From positions 75,736 to 139,735 of the forward strand of contig JABDCP010000001.1 in assembly GCA_013288045.1 (NCBI GenBank): a stretch of DNA of 64,000 nucleotides. Reading direction: 5' to 3'. Under the pieces are notes generated by a model. It did not search any database, was not told where the DNA came from, and saw nothing but the letters and a program-made list of their open reading frames with translations. Positions within the stretch are counted from its first letter, which is position 1. Each line of letters opens with the position of its first letter. The stretch comes from Candidatus Babelota bacterium. Lineage in GTDB: Bacteria; Babelota; Babeliae; Babelales; Babelaceae. Below, one piece after another: positions 1 through 11,362 of the stretch. Made by a program: the position numbers and the translations under genes.

Positions 1-229
1 AAAAAAGGTCTTCCATAAAACCTTCATCAAGTCTCGCCTCAAGGCCTGTCTCTTCCTTTAGTTCACGAATAGCAGCATCTTTTGAAGTCTCGCCTGGTTC
101 AAGCTTACCCTTCGCAAGGTCCCAATACCTCCTAGGATAGGCAAGGAGCAGATACACGCGTGTAGGAACATCGTTTATGAGCTCCATCGTATAAACTATA
201 ATACCTGCTGAAATCTCTTTTTTCATCAT
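1..229 (-). CDS. Nudix hydrolase, partial (C-terminus outside window)
   Basis: Reverse-strand translation MMKKEISAGIIVYTMELIN...GKLEPGETSKDAAIRELKEETGL matches the Nudix box GX5EX7REUXEEXGU; its start overlaps the MurJ stop codon. Confidence 0.85.
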   Translation of the reverse strand, partial: MMKKEISAGIIVYTMELINDVPTRVYLLLAYPRRYWDLAKGKLEPGETSKDAAIRELKEETGLEARLDEGFMEDLF

Positions 230-1806
230 CACTCCAAAAAGTAAAGGCTCACACCGCCTTTATTACGCATATAATAGAGAAAGCCTGCGGGAATCAAGCA
301 TATCGGTCCCACCCACATCCAAAGACCAATATGATGGAGCAAGAAATCTGCGAACCGCTCAGGAACGACGTAGATAATAGCCATAACCCCAAGATGGTAC
401 AGAAGAAAGAAAATGCCCATAAAGATAGCAAGCTGTATCCCATAGGCAAGCATATACCGTGTAAATTGTTTCATATATATTTTAAGACCGAGTCGTTGCT
501 GCAGAACAATAAGAAGGAGAAGAGTCTGAACTACCGCTGCAAAAACGGTCGCTAGAGCAATTCCCTGAGCCCCATAGAGAGGCATGAGAAAACGATTAAG
601 GATAACGTTTACCATAACGCCAATTACCGTAATAATTGCCGTATAACGTGTCTCGTGCAATGCATAAAATATATTCAGAAGCATTTTATTAATGGAAAAG
701 AAAAAGAGACCGGGTAAAAAAGCAACAAGCAATGAGGCCGCTTCTGTCACCATGGCTAAGGTAAACTCACCAGTAATTTGATAAAAGATCGTATAGAAAA
801 TGTCATAGGAAAAAAAGGTCATAAGCAGAGCAACGGGAATAGTTATCCAGAAGATAAACTTTGTTGACTCTAAGAGATAATAGCTCAAGCGCTTAGGTGC
901 GTAGGTGGATATACGAGAAAAGTGAGGTAACAAGATTGTTGAAAAGGCTACTGCAAAAGCCCCTAAAGCTATAGTCATGAATTTTGATGAAATCGACACC
1001 AACGTTGCAGAGCCGGTAGGTAGAGTTGATGCAAAATTATTATCGATAATAAGGTTAATCTCTACAATGCTTACGCTCAATAGGCAGGGGATGAACTTGG
1101 CAATAACCTCTTTAAAGTACTTATAGGTATTCTTATCAGGCCATTCAATGGTAAAATGCAGACCTACATACACATACGCATAAATAAGCGCCTGAGCGAG
1201 TCCTCCAAACAACAAAAAGTATGAAAACACTTCTACGGAAAAGCCCATCCATTGGCAGACTGCAAGTCCTGCAATATAAAAAACATTTAAAAGCGTTGGG
1301 CCCCAGGCAGGGACGGTAAAGTGCATCTTGGCTTGCAAGGCACTCTGTAATAAGGCACTCGTAAACATAAAGAATACAAAATAAATGAGAATGCGAATGA
1401 TGCTGGTAGCCACTTCCATCTCGACGGGCTTATTTATAAAACCTGATGCAATCAACCTAATAATTACGTGTGGAAAAAAGGAAATTAGCACACACAAGGC
1501 AAGCACCAGCGTTCCAAAAACCGCATACGTTAACGTCATGAGCTTGCTTGCCTGCTTCTGCGAATCTTCTGAGGTTACCTTAATGATTGTGGGAACAAAA
1601 GCTGCACTCAATGCCCCTTCTGCGAAAATTTTTCGCAAGAGATTTGGTATCTTAAGGGCTGTGTTAAAGGCATCTGAAAATGCCCCTACACCAAGATAAC
1701 TTACCTGGAAGATCTCCCGGACTACCCCAAGTAGTTTGCTAAAAAGTAAGGACGCTGAAACACTCGCCGTTTTTTTTAGAATCGATTTCTTATGAAGCTT
1801 ACCCAT
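229..1806 (-). CDS. murJ: MurJ/MviN-type lipid II flippase
   Basis: Polytopic protein with N-terminus SVSASLLFSKLLGVVREIFQ...GVGAFSDAFNTALKIPNLLRKIFAEGALSAAFVP, typical of MurJ. Likely start is MGKLHKK rather than the longer ORF start at 1872. Confidence 0.9.
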   Translation of the reverse strand: MGKLHKKSILKKTASVSASLLFSKLLGVVREIFQVSYLGVGAFSDAFNTALKIPNLLRKIFAEGALSAAFVPTIIKVTSEDSQKQASKLMTLTYAVFGTLVLALCVLISFFPHVIIRLIASGFINKPVEMEVATSIIRILIYFVFFMFTSALLQSALQAKMHFTVPAWGPTLLNVFYIAGLAVCQWMGFSVEVFSYFLLFGGLAQALIYAYVYVGLHFTIEWPDKNTYKYFKEVIAKFIPCLLSVSIVEINLIIDNNFASTLPTGSATLVSISSKFMTIALGAFAVAFSTILLPHFSRISTYAPKRLSYYLLESTKFIFWITIPVALLMTFFSYDIFYTIFYQITGEFTLAMVTEAASLLVAFLPGLFFFSINKMLLNIFYALHETRYTAIITVIGVMVNVILNRFLMPLYGAQGIALATVFAAVVQTLLLLIVLQQRLGLKIYMKQFTRYMLAYGIQLAIFMGIFFLLYHLGVMAIIYVVPERFADFLLHHIGLWMWVGPICLIPAGFLYYMRNKGGVSLYFLE

Positions 1807-2524
1807 AGGTTTTCTGCTCCATTGCTTGCTTTGGTAAAACACAGGGAACAGTGCAGAGATTCCCTGCTTCAAGTTTTAAGGTGATATCAAGCATACCTAG
1901 TACCATGGCATCATGGGTAGCAATAAGCAACCCCGCGTCTTTTTCATTCTGATACATACAGAGTACTGACATAATATCACGTGCAGTTGCATCATCCAAA
2001 TGGGCCGTAGGCTCATCAGCAATAATAAAAGATGGCTCTGCAAAAAGGGCCCGGGCAATGCATGCTCTCTGCTGTTCCCCGCCTGACAGTGAACGTGGGC
2101 GTTGATCTTCCTTACCAGCTAATCCAATCTGGTTAAGAAGATCCTGTGCTTTTTGATAGGCAATATCATACTCTTGGTATTCAATAAGACCTTTAATCAT
2201 AATATTTTCAATCAGAGAAAGTTCATCAATCAGGTGAGGAGACTGAAAAAGAACTCCAAGCTGCCTACACATACCTAATCTATCATCTGGTTGACCTGCA
2301 TAGAGGTCTCTACCCTGGAGAGACACCTGCCCTGAGGTAGGGGTTTCAAGGCCGGACAAAAGTGCAAGTAAGGTAGACTTGCCTGAACCAGACGCGCCCA
2401 TGAGACCATAAGAGGACCCTTTTTGAAATTGATAGGTTATATCTTTCAAAATCTCAACCTGCTTCAATCCCTGCAAAAAAGTAAGGGTAACGTTCTGAAC
2501 TTGAAGATACGATAGTATAGACAT
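1799..2524 (-). CDS. ABC transporter ATP-binding protein, LolD-like
   Basis: Walker A GASGSGKST, signature LSGGEQQR, Walker B FIIADEPTAHLD. Confidence 0.88.
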   Translation of the reverse strand: MSILSYLQVQNVTLTFLQGLKQVEILKDITYQFQKGSSYGLMGASGSGKSTLLALLSGLETPTSGQVSLQGRDLYAGQPDDRLGMCRQLGVLFQSPHLIDELSLIENIMIKGLIEYQEYDIAYQKAQDLLNQIGLAGKEDQRPRSLSGGEQQRACIARALFAEPSFIIADEPTAHLDDATARDIMSVLCMYQNEKDAGLLIATHDAMVLGMLDITLKLEAGNLCTVPCVLPKQAMEQKTYG

Positions 2525-2659
2525 CGCAAAATACCTTTTGTTATTCTTTTTCCGTGTCTCTTAGAATACCTCAAAAATAGATCTTGAGAAAGTATTGTAA
2601 TCGACAACCAACTTCCGCTAGACTCAAGATATGGTTAGATAGAAATTTAAGGGGAGTTA

Positions 2660-5026
2660 ATGAAGCAAAGCGAACAATTAGTGCATAATGCACTACCAGA
2701 GATGCTCCCTGTTGTTCCTACAATGGATATAGTGGTTTTTCCTAATCAAATTGTGCCACTACTTGTTCTTGATGAGCGAATTATCCAAGGAATTAATAAA
2801 GCTGTTGATGATGAGCATAAGCTCGTCCTTCTCCTTGCATCAAAAAAGCAATCCGATACATACCAGGGTATTATTGGTACGAAGGACTTATATGATGTAG
2901 GTACCGTTGCATCGATCATGCGCGTCATCAAAGTGCCCGAGGGGGGCATAAAAATATTAGTACAAGGTATTACACGGGCTTTTGTCCATGATGTAGTTGC
3001 AGATGAAGGCGTTCTACATGCAGATATCGAACAAATATTTTATGAGGAAGAGCTTTCAAACACTGAAACTCTAGCTCAGAAAAAAAACATTAAAGATCTT
3101 GCGGAGCACATTTCAACATCAGGACATGCACTCAGCCCTGATTTCCATATTATTTTATCAAAAATGAACGACCCTGAGAAAATGGCCGATTTCATTTTAT
3201 CTCATCTTAACTTACGGGTCGACCAAGCACAGCGCCTTTTGGAATGCCGCACACATACGGCCCTTCTGGAAGAACTTTTTGCACATTTATCAAAAGAATT
3301 TGAAGTCAGCGAAATGCAAGAAAATATTAAAAGTCGCGCTCGTGAATCGATGAATCAGTCACAAAAAGAGTTTTATCTGCGTGAGCAAATTAAAGCAATT
3401 AAAAAAGAGCTTGGCGAAGACGATGCAGATGAAATTGATCAGCTACGCACAAAGATCGGTAAGCTTGAACTCACCGAAGAAGTACGAACCGAAGTAAACC
3501 GCCAGTTAAATCGGCTTGAAAAAACATCTCCTGACTCTATGGAAGCAGCAGTCATACGTGGCTATCTCGACTGGATCGCAGGACTTCCCTGGGGGATCGA
3601 AACAGTCGATAATCTAGAGATAGAACACGCCAAACAGATTCTCGATGAAGATCATTATGGATTAAAGGAAATAAAAGAGAGAATTCTTGATTTTATATCA
3701 ATACGTCATCTAAAACAGGATGGGTATTCTCCTATTCTCTGTCTTGCAGGTCCTCCGGGAACTGGTAAAACTTCGCTTGGCAAATCTATTGCTCGCAGCC
3801 TGGGACGAAACTTCTTTAGAATATCCTTAGGTGGGGTTAATGATGAGGCTGAGATTAGAGGCCATAGACGTACCTACGTAGGTGCCATGCCGGGAAGATT
3901 TTTACAAGGCATTAGAAAAGCAGGCTCTATGAATCCTGTGATTATCATTGATGAGCTTGATAAGATCGGTTCAGATTTCAGAGGGGATCCATCAGCAGCT
4001 ATGCTTGAAGTGCTCGATCCTAACCAGAATGTATCTTTCTATGATAACTATTTAGGGCTTCCTTTTGACTTGTCGCGGGTCATTTTCATTGCGACAGCCA
4101 ATAATGTGGATTCTATATCAGAACCACTTCGTGATCGTATGGAAGTGATTCATCTTGCAGGGTACACTCTTGAAGAAAAAATTAATATCGCAGTCAATTA
4201 CCTGACAAAGAAAGCAATCAATGAATCAGGTTTAGATGCCCATCAAATAATTATCAGCAAGGAGATCATTTCCGAAATTATCCAAAGCTACACACGAGAA
4301 GCAGGAGTTAGGGAACTTGAACGACTTCTTAAAAAACTCTGCTCAAAAGCTGCACGTTCTCTCGTGGAAAAAAATGAACTTATAGTATTTAGTATCGACA
4401 ATCTAGAACTCTACCTCGGGCCACGGAAATTTATTCAAAGTGAAAGCTACTCAGAAAGCCAAGTAGGTATCTGCAACGGACTCGCTTGGACTGCCTATGG
4501 GGGTGAAATTATCAAAGTTGAGGCAGTTATCATGCCCGGAAAAGGGAAACTCATTCTTACCGGATCTCTTGGTAATGTCATGCAGGAATCTGCACGCGCT
4601 GCACTAAGTTATGCCCGTGCTCATGCAAAAGAATTTGATATCGACACTAAAATGTTTACGCAGTATGATCTCCATATCCACGTCCCAGGAGGAGGCATTC
4701 CAAAGGATGGCCCTTCTGCAGGAGTAACTCTGCTCTCATCAATTCTATCGGCAATGACCGGACGTGCTATTAATGCGGCTTATGCGATGACAGGAGAGCT
4801 GAACCTACGTGGAAATGTGATGCCTATAGGCGGAGTGAAAGAAAAAATTCTTGCTGCTAAGCGCAATATGGTTCCAAATGTCATATTGCCCGATCAAAAC
4901 AAAAATGATCTGATTGGAGCAGAAGAATTAACCGAAGGAATTGAAGTCATTTGGGTGAAACATGCTGACGAAGTACTTACCCACGTGCTTATGCCCGTTA
5001 TCAAAAAAACTTCTGGGCCCCACTAA
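2660..5026 (+). CDS. lon: ATP-dependent protease Lon
   Basis: GPPGTGKTSLGKSIA, FIDELDKIG-like Walker B, and Lon protease motif PKDGPSAG; 788 aa full length. Confidence 0.97.
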   Translation: MKQSEQLVHNALPEMLPVVPTMDIVVFPNQIVPLLVLDERIIQGINKAVDDEHKLVLLLASKKQSDTYQGIIGTKDLYDVGTVASIMRVIKVPEGGIKILVQGITRAFVHDVVADEGVLHADIEQIFYEEELSNTETLAQKKNIKDLAEHISTSGHALSPDFHIILSKMNDPEKMADFILSHLNLRVDQAQRLLECRTHTALLEELFAHLSKEFEVSEMQENIKSRARESMNQSQKEFYLREQIKAIKKELGEDDADEIDQLRTKIGKLELTEEVRTEVNRQLNRLEKTSPDSMEAAVIRGYLDWIAGLPWGIETVDNLEIEHAKQILDEDHYGLKEIKERILDFISIRHLKQDGYSPILCLAGPPGTGKTSLGKSIARSLGRNFFRISLGGVNDEAEIRGHRRTYVGAMPGRFLQGIRKAGSMNPVIIIDELDKIGSDFRGDPSAAMLEVLDPNQNVSFYDNYLGLPFDLSRVIFIATANNVDSISEPLRDRMEVIHLAGYTLEEKINIAVNYLTKKAINESGLDAHQIIISKEIISEIIQSYTREAGVRELERLLKKLCSKAARSLVEKNELIVFSIDNLELYLGPRKFIQSESYSESQVGICNGLAWTAYGGEIIKVEAVIMPGKGKLILTGSLGNVMQESARAALSYARAHAKEFDIDTKMFTQYDLHIHVPGGGIPKDGPSAGVTLLSSILSAMTGRAINAAYAMTGELNLRGNVMPIGGVKEKILAAKRNMVPNVILPDQNKNDLIGAEELTEGIEVIWVKHADEVLTHVLMPVIKKTSGPH

Positions 5027-5038
5027 TCGGGATGTCTC

Positions 5039-6133
5039 ATGAAAAAGGTCTGCACAATCGGCAGTGCAACTCAGGATATCTTCATGCTCTATGAAGGCGC
5101 TGATACACTTTTCATGCGCACCAAGCACTCCGAGTGCTCCTATATTCTTTTGCCTCAAGGCGCAAAGATAGATATACCTTTGGCACATTATGCCTTAGGA
5201 GGCGGAGCTACCAATGTTGGCGTAGGTCTTAAAAAGCTGGGATTTGAGGTAGAAGTATTCTTCAGGACCGGCAACGATGCCACGGGATGTTCTATTAAAG
5301 AAAAGCTCGCACATGATGGTATTAGCACTAAGTATTGTACAACAGATAACGAACATGGCACTGCAATATCAGTTATCATCCCCTCCCAAGAGCATGACCA
5401 TGTAGCGCTCTGCTATCGAGCTGCTAACAGAAATCAAAAAAAGGAAGATTTTCCGCTTGCACTGCTAGAAGAGATTGATCTTCTCTATCTTGGACCCTTA
5501 GGCGGTCAATCTCAGGAACTTCTTCCCTACCTTGCACCTCGAGCACATGCTGCAGGAGTTACGGTTGCTCTTAATCCTAGCATGATTCAACTCACCCACA
5601 ATACTCTTGAGCTTACTGAGTCTCTACGTTATTGCGATATACTCGTGGTAAATACTGCTGAGTCAGGATATCTTATGCAAGCTCTTTTGCAGCAAAAGAA
5701 ACAACCGGTGTTTTATTATAGGCAATCGGAAGAACCAGCACTCTTACAAGACCACCTTTCTTTTAATAACACTGATCAAAGTTTTTCATTGCGAGCTATC
5801 GCAAAACTTATTCTTAAGAGTGGCCCACAAACTATCGTTATTACCAATGGAGCCGAAGGGGTCTATGTCGTAACTGCAGAAACTATCTATTTTCATCCAA
5901 GTATACCGACGAGTCCTGTGTATAGCCTGGGAGCAGGTGATGCCTTTAATAGCGGTTTTTTAGGAGCTCTTTCTCTTGATATCCCACTCGATAAAGCTCT
6001 TATATATGGAATTCTCAACGCATCTTCAGTCATCCAGCATCCTGATGCTAAACAGGGGCTCTTAAGTCTTGAAATACTAGAACAAAAGGCAGAGAGCATA
6101 GGCACAAAGTTAGTAAAAACGTATGCCCTTTGA
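5039..6133 (+). CDS. PfkB-family carbohydrate kinase
   Basis: GGGATNVGVGLKKLG N-terminal motif and C-terminal LGAGDAFNSGFLGAL signature. Confidence 0.88.
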   Translation: MKKVCTIGSATQDIFMLYEGADTLFMRTKHSECSYILLPQGAKIDIPLAHYALGGGATNVGVGLKKLGFEVEVFFRTGNDATGCSIKEKLAHDGISTKYCTTDNEHGTAISVIIPSQEHDHVALCYRAANRNQKKEDFPLALLEEIDLLYLGPLGGQSQELLPYLAPRAHAAGVTVALNPSMIQLTHNTLELTESLRYCDILVVNTAESGYLMQALLQQKKQPVFYYRQSEEPALLQDHLSFNNTDQSFSLRAIAKLILKSGPQTIVITNGAEGVYVVTAETIYFHPSIPTSPVYSLGAGDAFNSGFLGALSLDIPLDKALIYGILNASSVIQHPDAKQGLLSLEILEQKAESIGTKLVKTYAL

Positions 6134-6425
6134 CCAATAAAAGAGCAAGATTCCAAACACCACATACGCCTACAGATTTAATAAAGCCATCGTATAGTCC
6201 ACCTTCACGAGCATCAAAGGGAATACATCAGGATTTTTTTTGAAAAAGTTCAATTATTTTAGGAAGTATACGATCGCAAAGCTCACATTGCATGGTAATA
6301 TGAGCTTTCAACTTAACATTTTCTTGGGAAAGTCTGAGTTTTCCCTGTCACTAATTGAAACTATAACATCAACCCACGTATTGATTGCTCACAAAAACAG
6401 TTGGGCTAATAGAGAAAACTCGACA

Positions 6426-6467
6426 TATGACCCAAAGATCCGATATTTTTAGACTTCCAGGTCATAT
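6426..6467. promoter_or_regulatory. Palindromic operator candidate 1 upstream of abiEi-like gene
   Basis: ATATGACC ... GGTCATAT arms flank an AT-rich core; shares a 27-bp unit (20/27 identical) with candidate 2. Confidence 0.55.
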
Positions 6468-6496
6468 ATCCTTGTCTCATGTGCAAGAATGTGGTA

Positions 6497-6540
6497 ATAT
6501 GATCTAAACATCCAATATTCTTAGATCTTTGGGTCACAAT
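6497..6540. promoter_or_regulatory. Palindromic operator candidate 2 upstream of abiEi-like gene
   Basis: ATATGATC ... GATCTTTGGGTCACAATAT. GATCTTTGGGTCA (6524-6536) is the exact reverse complement of TGACCCAAAGATC (6428-6440). Confidence 0.55.
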
Positions 6541-7137
6541 ATGAAGATTAGCATCTTAGACAAGCTTTTAAGGTCAAAGAAAACTGTCTTTTCTTTCAAG
6601 GAAATTCTTTTGCTATCAGGCGAAGCTGATCCAAAAAAAATTATAAAGCGCCTTAGTTATTATGGTAAGTCTGGAGATTTATATCACATTCGTCGCGGTC
6701 TTTACTCAAAAGATAAGAACTATAATCGACTTGAAGTGGCAACAAAAATTATAACTCCTGCCTATATCAGTTTTGAAACGGTATTAAGGAATAAGGGGAT
6801 TATCTTTCAATTTTATAGTCAAATTTTTGTAGCCTCTACCCATACTCGAAACATCACATGCGATGGTCAAGAATATGTTTTTAGAACTATTAAATATTCA
6901 ATTCTTTCAAATCCAATTGGGGTTGATATCGGAGATCTGTATAGTATCGCCTCTGCAGAGAGAGCGTATCTCGATATGCTGTATATATATAGTGACTATT
7001 ACCTCGATAATCCCAGTCCTCTTAACTGGGAAGTCGTATATGAGATACTTCCCATCTATGAAAACAAGCGAATGAAGAAAGTTGTTGATAGACATTATTC
7101 GCTGTATCAAGAAAGCTTAAAGGAGAATGCTAGATGA
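6541..7137 (+). CDS. AbiEi-type antitoxin / transcriptional regulator (type IV TA)
   Basis: ILDKLLRSKKTVFSFKEILLLSGEADPKKIIKRLSYYGKSGDLYHIRRGLYSKD winged-HTH AbiEi-like N-terminus; overlaps the downstream AbiEii ORF. ORF-track start at 6529 is TTG; ATG at 6541 preferred. Confidence 0.8.
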   Translation: MKISILDKLLRSKKTVFSFKEILLLSGEADPKKIIKRLSYYGKSGDLYHIRRGLYSKDKNYNRLEVATKIITPAYISFETVLRNKGIIFQFYSQIFVASTHTRNITCDGQEYVFRTIKYSILSNPIGVDIGDLYSIASAERAYLDMLYIYSDYYLDNPSPLNWEVVYEILPIYENKRMKKVVDRHYSLYQESLKENAR

Positions 7138-7847
7138 CCCTTAACGTTGCTCATCATGAAGAAATTCTCGTAAAGATTCTTAAAGCCATTGCAGATGATG
7201 TAAGCCTAGCTCCCCATCTCGCCTTTAAGGGGGGTACCGCAGCTATGCTTTTTTATCATTTGGATAGATTTTCGGTTGATTTAGATTTTGATCTTTTAGA
7301 TAAAAACCAAGAAGAGGCTGTCTTTCAAGGGATCCTTGATATCTTAAAAAAATACGGAACTATCAAAGAAAGCCAAAACAAAAAACATACTCTTATCTTC
7401 TTGCTCTCCTATGAAGGCAAAGCAGAAAATGCTCAAAACCTTAAGGTTGAAGTAAATAAGAGGCCTTTTGGATCACGCTATGAAATAAAAACATTCATGG
7501 GAATTGCGATAAGAGTGATGGTACAAGAAGATATGGCTGCTCATACACTTGTCGCTATGTATGAACGAATGGGCAGAACTAATAGAGACATATACGATGT
7601 TTGGTTTTTCCTGCACCACAATTGGCCTATTAACCAAGAAATTATTCTTTCAAGAACAAGCATGGAATACGGAGCATTCCTGAACCATTGTATCAATGCG
7701 CTTGAACAATTAGATAATCGATACATTCTGAAGGGTCTTGGTGAACTTCTCTCTGAAAAACAAAAAATTTGGGTAAAAGCAAAATTGAAAAGTGAGACCA
7801 TTTTTTTGCTCACCTTGAAAGCTCGTAGTGAAAGGACTTACACATAG
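7134..7847 (+). CDS. AbiEii/AbiGii-type nucleotidyltransferase toxin
   Basis: KGGTAAMLFYHLDRFSVDLDFDLL matches the KGGTAL...RFSxDLDFD motif; overlaps the upstream antitoxin gene. Confidence 0.87.
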   Translation: MTLNVAHHEEILVKILKAIADDVSLAPHLAFKGGTAAMLFYHLDRFSVDLDFDLLDKNQEEAVFQGILDILKKYGTIKESQNKKHTLIFLLSYEGKAENAQNLKVEVNKRPFGSRYEIKTFMGIAIRVMVQEDMAAHTLVAMYERMGRTNRDIYDVWFFLHHNWPINQEIILSRTSMEYGAFLNHCINALEQLDNRYILKGLGELLSEKQKIWVKAKLKSETIFLLTLKARSERTYT

Positions 7848-8053
7848 GCGTAGTCCTCTGCCACTCTATATACCCATCACTCAGCCAGGGGACACTTCTG
7901 GCAATTAACCTGTCTCATAGGATCCTACGTAATCCTAAGTCTTGCCCGTTTGTAATCTGGCCGGAAATGACTTCAATACCTAAAATAACTTGTCCTAATC
8001 GGAAAATTGACTATACTTTTTCTAACAGGGTACCTTAAGGTCATACTCGCTAA

Positions 8054-9523
<1,470 letters not shown>

Positions 9524-9525
9524 CT

Positions 9526-9768
9526 ATGGAACTCAAGATTGTACGGCCCATGAGCTCTCAGACCATGAATATCAATTGGCTTGAAGCTCAAACTGAGCAA
9601 GGCAATTTTGTGATTATGCCAGGGCACACACCCATGGTTATCTTGCTTGCCCCCAATAAAGAACTCTCCATTGAAATGTGGGATTGTACCCGAACTGAGA
9701 TGACTATCGCTGGCGGCATACTACAAATTACTCGAACCTCCATAACCCTGCTTATAACTCATGAATGA
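9526..9768 (+). CDS. atpC: F-type ATP synthase epsilon subunit, N-terminal beta-sandwich domain only
   Basis: Directly follows atpD; GNFVIMPGHTPMVILLAPNKEL ... IAGGILQIT is epsilon-like; only 80 aa. Confidence 0.8.
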   Translation: MELKIVRPMSSQTMNINWLEAQTEQGNFVIMPGHTPMVILLAPNKELSIEMWDCTRTEMTIAGGILQITRTSITLLITHE

Positions 9769-11362
9769 ACATTTAGGCCATATCGTTTCTGGTTCTCTTA
9801 TTGAAGGACTTACCATGCGAGTAAGTGCTCATACGGCACTTGAGCAACTTAAAACGGGGAAGTTCGTTTCAATTCATGGAGACAACCATCGCTTTTTTTG
9901 TTTAATTACCAATGTAAGTTTAGAAGTAACCCATCCCGATATCTTACTATTCCCTCCAACGGATGAAGAACCGCTCTTAAAAGATCTCTTGCGAACCAAA
10001 GATATCTATGCAACAGCAACGTTACGCCCTATGCTCACGCTCTCTGCTGATGGAATTCCTGCTCCCGTAAAAACAGTCCCTCCTCACTTTGCTCCGGTAA
10101 AAGAGGCAACAGCAAAAGATATTGCTCAGATTTTTGGTGATGAAAAAGATGTAAGTAAGCGCTATTTTAAAATCGGTAACCCTCTTGATATGGATGCTTC
10201 TGTATGCCTTGATCTTGAAAAGCTCACTGAGCGTAGTAACGGCATTTTTGGAAAAACAGGAACCGGTAAAACATTCTTAACTCGCTTAGTACTTGCGGGG
10301 CTTATTCATAATGACAAGGCGGTCAATGTTATCTTTGATATGCATAGTGAATATGGATTACAAGCACGCAAAGAGGGCAACCAAGAATCGTTCGTGAAAG
10401 GCCTTAAAACGCTGTTCCCCGAAAAAGTTGCTATCTTCTCTTTAGACCCTGCATCTACTCGACGTCGTGGCGGCATGCCCGACGTTGAACTTACTCTTTC
10501 ATATAGCTCTATCGCAGTTGAAGATATTGTTTCACTCGATACAGAACTTAATCTTAATCCAACTGCCTATGAAGCAGCTTATTTAATTGCTGCCAAATAT
10601 AAGCAAAACTGGCTTGAAGTCTTTTTAGCACAAGGCGATACGTTGAAGGAGTTTGCACAGGAGATTGGTGCTCATCCTGAATCCATCGCCGCACTGTATC
10701 GAAAGCTTAAAGCTATCGATCGACTTCCTTTTATCACACCATCGGTAGCATCTCAAAGAGATGTTATCACTCAGATGATGGAATACATAGATAAGGGAAT
10801 CTCAATAGTAATTGAGTTTGGTAACTTTACCTCTACCTTCTGCTATCTATTGATAGCAAACATTATTACTCGAAGGCTTCATGCACTCTATATTAAAAAA
10901 ACTGAACAGTTCCTCGGTTCACAAAGAACAGCCGATGAGCCGAAAAAGTTGATGATCACTATCGAAGAGGCTCATAAATTCCTTAATGTCCAAGCAGCAC
11001 GCCAAACTATATTTGGCATCATAGCACGTGAGATGCGAAAATATTACGTATCATTATTAGTCGTTGACCAGCGTCCTTCTGGTATAGATCCAGAAATACT
11101 TTCTCAGATTGGCACTAAGATTGTAGCTCAATTAAATGATGAAAAAGATATCCAAGCTACTCTAACGGGAGTTAATAACGCTGCACAGCTACGCACCGTT
11201 CTTGCCGGCCTTGAAACTAAAAAGCAGGTCATTCTTCTTGGCCATGCTATCGCTATGCCGGTGGTTATCCAAACACGTGAATACGATGAGAAGTTTTATC
11301 TTGCTATGATGCATACTATGGCAGCAAAACCGGTCAAACAGCTCATCGAAGATATCTTTTAA
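9761..11362 (+). CDS. HerA-like ATPase (FtsK/HerA superfamily)
   Basis: SNGIFGKTGTGKTFLTRLVLAGLI P-loop, VIFDMHSEYG, MITIEEAHKFL Walker B; HerA-like N-terminal barrel region. Confidence 0.85.
   Translation: MNEHLGHIVSGSLIEGLTMRVSAHTALEQLKTGKFVSIHGDNHRFFCLITNVSLEVTHPDILLFPPTDEEPLLKDLLRTKDIYATATLRPMLTLSADGIPAPVKTVPPHFAPVKEATAKDIAQIFGDEKDVSKRYFKIGNPLDMDASVCLDLEKLTERSNGIFGKTGTGKTFLTRLVLAGLIHNDKAVNVIFDMHSEYGLQARKEGNQESFVKGLKTLFPEKVAIFSLDPASTRRRGGMPDVELTLSYSSIAVEDIVSLDTELNLNPTAYEAAYLIAAKYKQNWLEVFLAQGDTLKEFAQEIGAHPESIAALYRKLKAIDRLPFITPSVASQRDVITQMMEYIDKGISIVIEFGNFTSTFCYLLIANIITRRLHALYIKKTEQFLGSQRTADEPKKLMITIEEAHKFLNVQAARQTIFGIIAREMRKYYVSLLVVDQRPSGIDPEILSQIGTKIVAQLNDEKDIQATLTGVNNAAQLRTVLAGLETKKQVILLGHAIAMPVVIQTREYDEKFYLAMMHTMAAKPVKQLIEDIF

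Noticed and set aside
331-1699. Plus-strand ORFs inside murJ (and many similar antisense ORFs across the window)
   Set aside because: Lie opposite well-supported genes, no domain or RBS support; expected by chance.
6240-6452. 70-aa + strand ORF upstream of abiE
   Set aside because: No RBS or domain; it runs into the operator palindromes. Likely chance.
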